Shown one piece after another: positions 58,701 to 64,000 of a DNA stretch of 64,000 bases. Both the position numbers and the translations under genes were made by a program. Numbering within the stretch: the first letter of the stretch is position 1; each line of letters starts with the position of its first letter. Below the pieces are notes generated by a model, which worked only from the letters and a program-made list of their open reading frames with translations, did not search any database and was not told the origin of the DNA. The DNA lies in contig WPIO01000028.1 in assembly GCA_009760855.2 (NCBI GenBank), forward strand, positions 3,346,501 to 3,410,500. Reading direction: 5' to 3'. This stretch comes from Cristatella mucedo (lineage: Eukaryota > Bryozoa > Phylactolaemata > Cristatellidae).

Positions 58701-60637
58701 AATCAGGAGATGGCATTATATTAGTAGGCAGTGAGTTCCACACTTTTGGGAGTATAGCAGCCTGGAGGCTCATGCAAGGTCTCCTCCGACGGTTCGGGTC
58801 TGAAGCTCGTTCGAGGTAAGACCAAACGAACAGTGTCAGAAGACCCGATGGCAACTGGAGGCCTGATTAGGAAGCATTTCGCAGACGGTAGACCAGAGTA
58901 AGAATAACAACGCCAAGAAAACGACAAAAAGGAAAAAGCCGCTGGCTTTGAGAGCAGCCGTGCCGGCAGAATGCCGATCGCCCACTCGCCAGCACGACTC
59001 GCTGCGCTGCTCTGCGCAAGCGCTTCGTGTGAGCAGCTCGGGCCCAGCGGCAGCCGACGACGGAGGGCACCCGGCAGCGAATCGCAGACCAGACGGATGC
59101 GGAACGAGCAGGAGCAGCAGACAGACGTGCAGCTCTCAGCCCGCAGGGTGCTGGCTGAACGCTTACTTGGCACTCATCTCGGACGTCATATGAGCACACG
59201 GCACGAAGCAGTGAGTGGGCGGACCCTTGTCGACGTACAAGCTGGGCTCGCAGCCCATCTGCAGCTTTGCAAATGGCCCGGTCTGAAAAAAAAGAGAAAA
59301 ATTAAACGCACCACTCGGCACCACAAGCGCGCAGCTCACAAAGCCTATAGCGAGTGGGCTTGCACCACAAGGGCGCAGCTCACAAAGCCTAGAGCGAGCG
59401 GGCTTGCAGGCACAGCACCGACAATGGAAGAGCCGGCACCCGGGTGGCCATTCTGCTGAGGAGGAGAAGGAAGCGGGTGGCACCCAATGGCATCGAAGCG
59501 CTTGGCCTACGAAGTCGCGGGTTCGAGTGCTGCAGTGGCACAGTACAGATACAATGTTGTCTGCCACCAGGCGAGTTCGAAGTGCACTCATCCACCGACA
59601 CGCTCGGAGCTGAGCGGTGGCGGCATGGCGGCAGGCATTCACCCTAAACATGGGAATGCTACACAGCCAAACATGGTCTAAATTTGCATGCAAGCAGGAC
59701 CTACCCATTTCTTGCTACACGAGCCACTATCCTCTAGTCCTACCGACATGCTTGCTGTCCCTTTTCTCCTGACAAAGACTGCTGCTGCTGCTGAGGAATG
59801 GGAAAGGTGAGAGGTCACTCTAGACCAGGAAACCCAGATTTCATGCCCCTGCAGTAGTTGCTGCCTAGTCGTGTCCTAGTCGGGTCTTCTATCGACAATG
59901 ATTTAGCTGTTCCACTCCTTCGCTTCAATACTCTCTAGGCAGCAGAAACTTTTATTTAGAAGGTCCTAGTCTGCTTAACTTACTTCCGCCAAGCTAACTC
60001 ACAGACATTTCTCCTGCTGCTAACTGTGGCATGTTCTTTCCAGCCGCTCCATGCTGCTACTTCCATGCCACTCACGTCCTCAGCTACCCTTTACACTCGG
60101 CTCTGCATCTCAATTCGTCTTTGCTGCTTAGTTCTGTTAGCTGATTGTTGCTTGTGATTGCGGTGCTTGCTTGCTGGGACTAAGACTGGGGAATGGATTT
60201 GCTTGCGCAATGCTTGCACAAAAAGACGCCACAGTCTCTCGAGTAGCCGATACGAGTTTTGCTTTTCCGGCCGTCTTTGGCTGCTGCTGGAGCTGCTGCT
60301 GCTGCTGCTGCTTACTTGCATGTCACAAGGTGCTGCGATGCTTCTCACTTCCTCTCTGACGCATTGACGACTCAAGGCTGCTAGCTATCGGCTATGCATC
60401 GAGAACTGGCAACGCTGTCAGCGCACTCTAGAAAGCTCTATTGTGCTTATGCGCGCTGACACTGTGCGTGCTGCCACTGACCACACTTGCATGCTGACCC
60501 TGTGCATGTCACCCCTAACCATGCTATTCATGTTGTTTATCAAGCATGATACCACTCACCATTCAATCGCATTTCCTTTGTAGCAAATGTAAAGCGCCTA
60601 GAAAGAGATTGAGTTCCCTGAGGGCACCTTATCAAGT

Positions 60638-60686
<49 letters not shown>

Positions 60687-63600
60687 TGCCTGGGGACACA
60701 CAAGCTACGAACGCTTGCCCGGCCCAGACTGCACCTCCCGGATCGCCCCTACCCCCACACACATACACAATGCGTACACATGACTACAAGTGCACTGCCT
60801 GTTTACCTGCAAGCATAGCGGGCAAGTGCGCGACGAGTTCTGCCCTGATGCCATACTCGGCGTCATCGTCGGGTCATCGCGAGACGCAGGCTCCTGTCGC
60901 CGCCGTGCGCCCCCCATCCAAGCGTGAGCGCCGTGCACGTGACCGCACCAGAGGTACACGTAAGGACTGGCCTCCTCACTGCTGGCAGCCGAGGTCAGCC
61001 GCTTCGGAAGCACGAGTGTGTTCAAGCCCACGGGACATTGCGGGCGACCCTGGTTGATTCTGCCAATGTAGTCCTCGAGGTCTGCTGCTTGCATCGTCAA
61101 CTTCAGGCCTGACCAAAGCGAAGAAAGACTTGTCACTTTGTGCAAACTCCACGAGCTAGGCTTGTCCGCAGAAGACATAAATATGAGCCCACTGACACCC
61201 AACGTAAAAAGGACCTGACTAAACAAGTCAATCCGCCGAGTGCGGCCCAATGCAACCCTGTTAGCTAGGCTAGGGTGAACACTTGGATCTCAGTCACACC
61301 GAAAATAGTAAAAACGGTACAGCTGCTAAACACGGTTCGGCAGCGAGTGGCACAGACGCTTGCGCTCGATCCACAGCAATGTCACCGCTCTTCAGTTTCA
61401 CGAAAACTAGAGCAGGTCTCAGATCGCTAGCCCGTGCAGGTTGGCGAGCAAGGGTAATTAATCGGCCAGTGACAACCGAGAAACAACTATAGCAATAGCA
61501 ATGGCTTGCAGTGGAAATTCGCAGAGTGAAAATCGACAATTCAACTTACACTAGTTGCTGCATGTGAACACTCACATATCCAGCTGTACAGCATCATAGA
61601 TGTCCTAATCACAACACTGCTGCCACTCGCCTGTTTTGCACAGCAAGCGATCGCAGAAGAACACGAGAACAAGAAACAGTGCACGGTTCGTATAAGCAGT
61701 CACCAACGTGCACACAAAGAAGCGTCGCCGGGCAGGCAGTGCTGCCTCGCAGACCTGCAGCCGATCTCCAAAGGAGTGTGGCGCCACAGAGGTCGATCAG
61801 TGTGCCATCGTACAGCACATTGCCATCTGGATCGGGTAGCACCTTGGAGTTGGACGTGGATGCCGGCGAACCGTTTTGCGGTGCAAAAATCCTGCCACAG
61901 ACCGACACTTCTCTCCATTTCATGGATGCGGCATCGCCAAGATGCTCTCCGAGGTTGGCCGGCTTCTCAAAGAAATGACCAGCCGTCGGAGGATGCAGCA
62001 ACCTTACGCCGTTTGTCGTGAGGCCATCAAATTCGCCATCATAGCTCCATTTGGTAGCCTTTTCCTAGAAAAATCATGGCACAAACATAATTGAAGCAAG
62101 CAGTTGCAGCTGCAGTGACAGTGTATGAATGACAGTGTAAAACATTATAAGACAATGTATGACAGTATAAGAAAACATGCAAAGCACTTGAGAAATGCTG
62201 AGCTTTTACAAATGCCATCTGTCAAAATAATAGTATGTAAAAACCCTTCTTTTGCATAGAAATCCCGATGTGCAGGGCAATCCCGATTGGGCTTGTGTTT
62301 TTGAAAAACATTCTAAATTATTATCTTTAATCCGATAAGAATATAAAAGCACAGAGCAGATGCGACTAGGAAAACAATACAAATACAATAGAATTACTTA
62401 CAGCCGTTAGTTACATCTACATAAAATTGAAAATACAAACGACTAGACTGGCACCTGTCTGATGAGCCAGCGCACAGCAGACAATAATAATAATAATACA
62501 CTTGATAAAGCGCTCTCAGAGAACTTAATCTCTTTCTAGGAGCTTTACATTTGCTGCAAAGGGAAATGCCAGTGGCGATGCAGCACGCACTTGGGCAGTC
62601 TGCAATCGCCCTCCTGGCATTAGAATAAGAGCCAAGCATAGGCATAAGAAATCTAGTGTGTTAAGCGAATTTGGCCTAATAGAAATACTCACACGTTGCA
62701 TTCAATCTCAACTCACCGAAACACACAAACAGGTACACACCGTTCATTCACTTCAATCGAATCCACAAACAAAAAAATTCCGAGGCCGGTATTTCCGGAT
62801 CGTAATTTGAGAAACTTCCCATACAATGGTAATCTTCTGAGACGGGTTGACAAGGCCAAAGTTGGCAGGCGAGTGGTTAAACAGTTCGAACGGTGGTAGC
62901 AGACAATAGGCTCGCTGGCTTGACTCTTTGCCTTCCAGGCCCTCTGCCCCAGACTCCCGGCTCTGACCTCCGGGCTCAGTGTATCACTGATAGCGCAGAA
63001 ACGCGCTACAAAACTTAAAAGGAGCACTTGCTATGCACACCCACGAAGACCCACGCTGTTCCACGTGCCTGCCTACACAAACACAGCAGCAAGCATGCGC
63101 ACCAAGCCCAGGCATGCCAGCACACCCAAGCAATCGAAAGCTCACTCGCACGGCGGCGTGCACACACACACATACACACACACACAGACACGCAGCGCTC
63201 GAATCGATCGCGTTCATTCAGCACGGCTACCAAACGAGGCGCCGCACTGAAAACGAAATGAAGACTAGCTCAGCTAGCAGTGTGGTGGCAGGACGATCGG
63301 GAGAGAAGCGGCAAAGCTAACGGCCATGCGGCAACTCACCCCGAGGGCGATCCGATTGCTGGAGTCGAACCCGGCGGCGTAGATGCGAGCCGTGTGCGGC
63401 AGCTCCCGGGACACGACCACGCGGCAGGCAAAGCGGGAGATGGTGCTGCTCTGCGGCTGCAAAGACTGCTGCTGGTCACCGAACGCGGCAGTCGTGTCTC
63501 GCCCTTGTTGTAGCGCGGCCAGGCTGGTGCCGTCTGCTGGCAGTGCAGGCAGACGACGAGCCGCCGCAGCTGGCGCTGCCGGCAGCGGGCGCAAGGAGAC

Positions 63601-64000
63601 GGGCGCAGCTCGATCCGACGCCGCCACTGCCGCTGCAGGCTGACGGGGAGAGCTAACTCTGCTGATGTCAGCAGCCGATCTCACCACCACAGCTGGCGAG
63701 CTGTGCCTGTCGGCTGCAGCTGGCGACGGTGATGCCGAAGCAGCAGCAGCAGCTCCGACCGCAAGTGGGCCCCGATCACTGCCGCTGTAGGCGCTAACGG
63801 CTGTGGCCAGCAGAGCCGACCCGGTGTTATCCGAACGAACTCGCGGTTTCGGCACCGGACGCCTGGGCAACAATGGGGCAGGAGTCGAATTCGCCAGCTC
63901 GCTCGGCGAACTGCCGCCACCGCCGTTGCTGGCACTCAGCGATGCGTTGCTGGCGGGATGGATGGGCGGCGCGTCGGCAATGACAAAATCGATGGGCGCC
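55601..64000 (-). CDS. PELI: Pellino E3 ubiquitin ligase, 5'-partial, 3' five coding exons
   Basis: Pellino proteins are cytosolic RING-like E3 ubiquitin ligases with an N-terminal FHA domain that binds phosphorylated IRAK/Pelle kinases in Toll/IL-1 receptor signalling. Five exons (63340-64000, 61755-62064, 60807-61108, 59167-59282, 55601-55742) join with matching phases and end in a stop at 55601-55603. Signatures seen are PIDFVIAD, STISRFACR, YTARIYAAGFDSS-like ARIYAAGFDSSN, DGLTTNGV, WREVSVCGR, DGTLIDLCGATLLWRSAAG, RPQCPVGLNTL, CGHVHGAHAW, CPLC, YVDKGPPTHCF, CPFC and RLIFQDQ. The 5' end (start codon and first FHA strands) lies beyond 64000. Odd points are a long low-complexity insertion before STISRF, a longer CGHVHG-to-CPLC spacer, and substitutions at usual RING Cys/His positions. 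The gene converges on CFAP70. Confidence 0.94.
55920..56070. repeat. CA-rich low-complexity tract (Pellino intron 4)
   Basis: Degenerate CACA/CACG units. Open frames of His/Thr/Cys across it are artefacts. Confidence 0.8.
56140..57050. other. Pellino intron 4, unassigned part
   Basis: Holds short open frames at 56389-56628 and 56613-56798 (+) with fairly ordinary protein composition but no signature I know. A decayed element is possible. Confidence 0.3.
57055..58615 (+). repeat. LINE-B copy split by an inverted LINE-B
   Basis: The left part (57055-57558) encodes DLGWLPVDQQIQGKVLKLTH and [18 protein letters not shown]. The right part (about 58430-58615) continues with CATGCCTCTCACTTTCTC, GTGCGTACCGAAAGCTGC and the end GTCTTTGTGGCTTTGTGGAG. 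The two line up across the insertion with 41210-42215. Confidence 0.85.
57559..58430 (-). repeat. LINE-B inserted in LINE-B, opposite strand
   Basis: A 5'-truncated copy; on the minus strand it encodes [40 protein letters not shown] and [15 protein letters not shown]. It ends left at GTGTCTCCGTGTGTAACTCC. Confidence 0.88.
58650..58870 (-). repeat. Old LINE relic
   Basis: The minus strand encodes ASDPNRRRRP and PKVWNSLPTNIMPSPDLS, matching the [16 protein letters not shown] segment of LINE-A polymerases. Confidence 0.6.
59167..59282 (-). CDS. PELI: Pellino exon D (RING-like, middle)
   Basis: The acceptor is a T-rich tract ending TTTCAG and the donor GTAAGC. It encodes TGPFAKLQMGCEPSLYVDKG then PPTHCFVPCAHMTSEMSA and two bases of Lys. 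The family has YVPLWLGCEAGFYVDAGPPT and HAFTPCGHVCSEKSAKYW; the last Cys of PCGHVC is Thr here. Confidence 0.95.
59495..59550 (+). repeat. SINE-1 or SINE-2 head fragment (Pellino intron 3)
   Basis: GAAGTCGCGGGTTCGAGTGC then TGCAGTGGCAC resembles the B-box side of the tRNA-derived SINEs, with no tail. Confidence 0.4.
59890..60100 (+). repeat. LINE-B relic (Pellino intron 3)
   Basis: Reads DNDLAVPLLRFNTL then, with stops, FQPLHAATSMPLTSS, matching the [19 protein letters not shown] region and its downstream part. Confidence 0.65.
60448..60684 (+). repeat. LINE-A 3' end with long (ATT)n tail (Pellino intron 3)
   Basis: GTGCTTATGCGCGCTGACAC, CATGTCACCCCTAACCATGC, AAAGCGCCTAGAAAGAGATT and a 45-base ATT tract at 60640-60684. 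It ends about 120 bases before Pellino exon C. Confidence 0.95.
60807..61108 (-). CDS. PELI: Pellino exon C (RING-like, first half)
   Basis: The acceptor is CTTTGGTCAG and the donor GTAAAC. It encodes LKLTMQAADLEDYIGRINQG, RPQCPVGLNTLVLP, YVYLWCGHVHGAHAW and RTCPLCLQ. Between HAW and CPLC there are about 26 residues (Arg/Ser/Met-rich), longer than the vertebrate spacer. It leaves in phase 0. Confidence 0.95.
61109..61754. other. Pellino intron 2, nothing recognised
   Basis: About 650 bases with no identifiable repeat. Confidence 0.5.
61755..62064 (-). CDS. PELI: Pellino exon B
   Basis: The acceptor is TGATTTTTCTAG. It encodes EKATKWSYDGEFDGLTTNGV, RLLHPP, KWREVSVCGR and YDGTLIDLCGATLLWRSAAG, matching the family's DGLTTNGVLVMHP, WREISVCG and DGSLIDLCGATLLWR. 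The donor GTCTGC is weak, but carrying one base rebuilds the conserved GL of the next exon. Confidence 0.94.
62484..62565 (-). repeat. LINE-A 3' end (Pellino intron 1 of those seen)
   Basis: AATAATAATAATACACTTGA, TAAAGCGCTCTCAGAG and CTAGGAGCTTTACATTTGC; 80 bases only. Confidence 0.9.
63155..63190. repeat. (CA)n microsatellite
   Basis: Short CA/CATA tract about 150 bases left of Pellino exon A. Confidence 0.85.
63340..64000 (-). CDS. PELI: Pellino exon A (FHA core, with insertion; continues past the edge)
   Basis: Reading from 64000 leftwards the exon opens with APIDFVIADAPPIHPASNAS (family SPIDFVVTD), runs through roughly 170 residues rich in Ala, Ser, Pro, Arg and Gln, then gives STISRFACRVVVSRELPHTA and RIYAAGFDSSNRIALG. 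Donor GTGAGT, phase 0. Vertebrate Pellinos have only some 15 residues between the two blocks. The 5' border is not in the window. Confidence 0.93.

Noticed and set aside
58721-59199. Pellino last exon read straight on past the GTAAGC donor at 59166
   Set aside because: Reading on gives no YW or CPFC. The exon at 55601-55742 supplies both in the right phase.

Overview
The window is animal nuclear DNA: long introns with GT/AG borders, many microsatellites, tRNA-derived SINEs and decayed LINE copies. It holds two real protein-coding genes, facing each other (convergent). A gene for an axonemal protein (CFAP70) implies an animal with motile cilia, and Pellino implies a Toll/IL-1R-type signalling pathway. 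The repeats look like those of a marine invertebrate, but I cannot name a phylum.

Positions 1-7382 hold no gene I recognise. They contain SINE-1, SINE-2 and LINE-A relics and unassigned sequence. Positions 7383-45185 (+) hold a complete CFAP70 (TTC18) gene, which I assembled as 25 coding exons with compatible phases, 3492 nt in total (1163 residues plus stop). It has an N-terminal beta-rich region, a basic Gly/Lys linker, the conserved central helical block, and two groups of TPR repeats separated by an Ala/Ser/Gly-rich linker. Its introns carry most of the repeats.

Positions 45186-55600 are the gap between the two 3' ends, filled largely with nested LINE-A, LINE-B, SINE-1 and SINE-2 copies and a 96-bp CT tract. 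Positions 55601-64000 (-) hold the 3' five coding exons of a Pellino E3 ubiquitin ligase; its 5' end lies beyond the right edge. The FHA core carries a roughly 170-residue low-complexity insertion, and the RING-like tail has diverged at positions usually occupied by Cys and His.

Repeat names used here are local. LINE-A is an L2/CR1-like element with an (ATT)n tail. LINE-B is a related element with an (ACATT)n tail. SINE-1 is tRNA-derived and ends in an 'AAAAGAGGCTGTTTAAATC'-type tail. SINE-2 is tRNA-derived and ends in a LINE-like 'GGCGCTATATAAATGAATTA' tail. R3 is an unnamed dispersed repeat seen twice. The genes have no obvious functional link. I see no CRISPR, operon, rRNA or intact tRNA gene.
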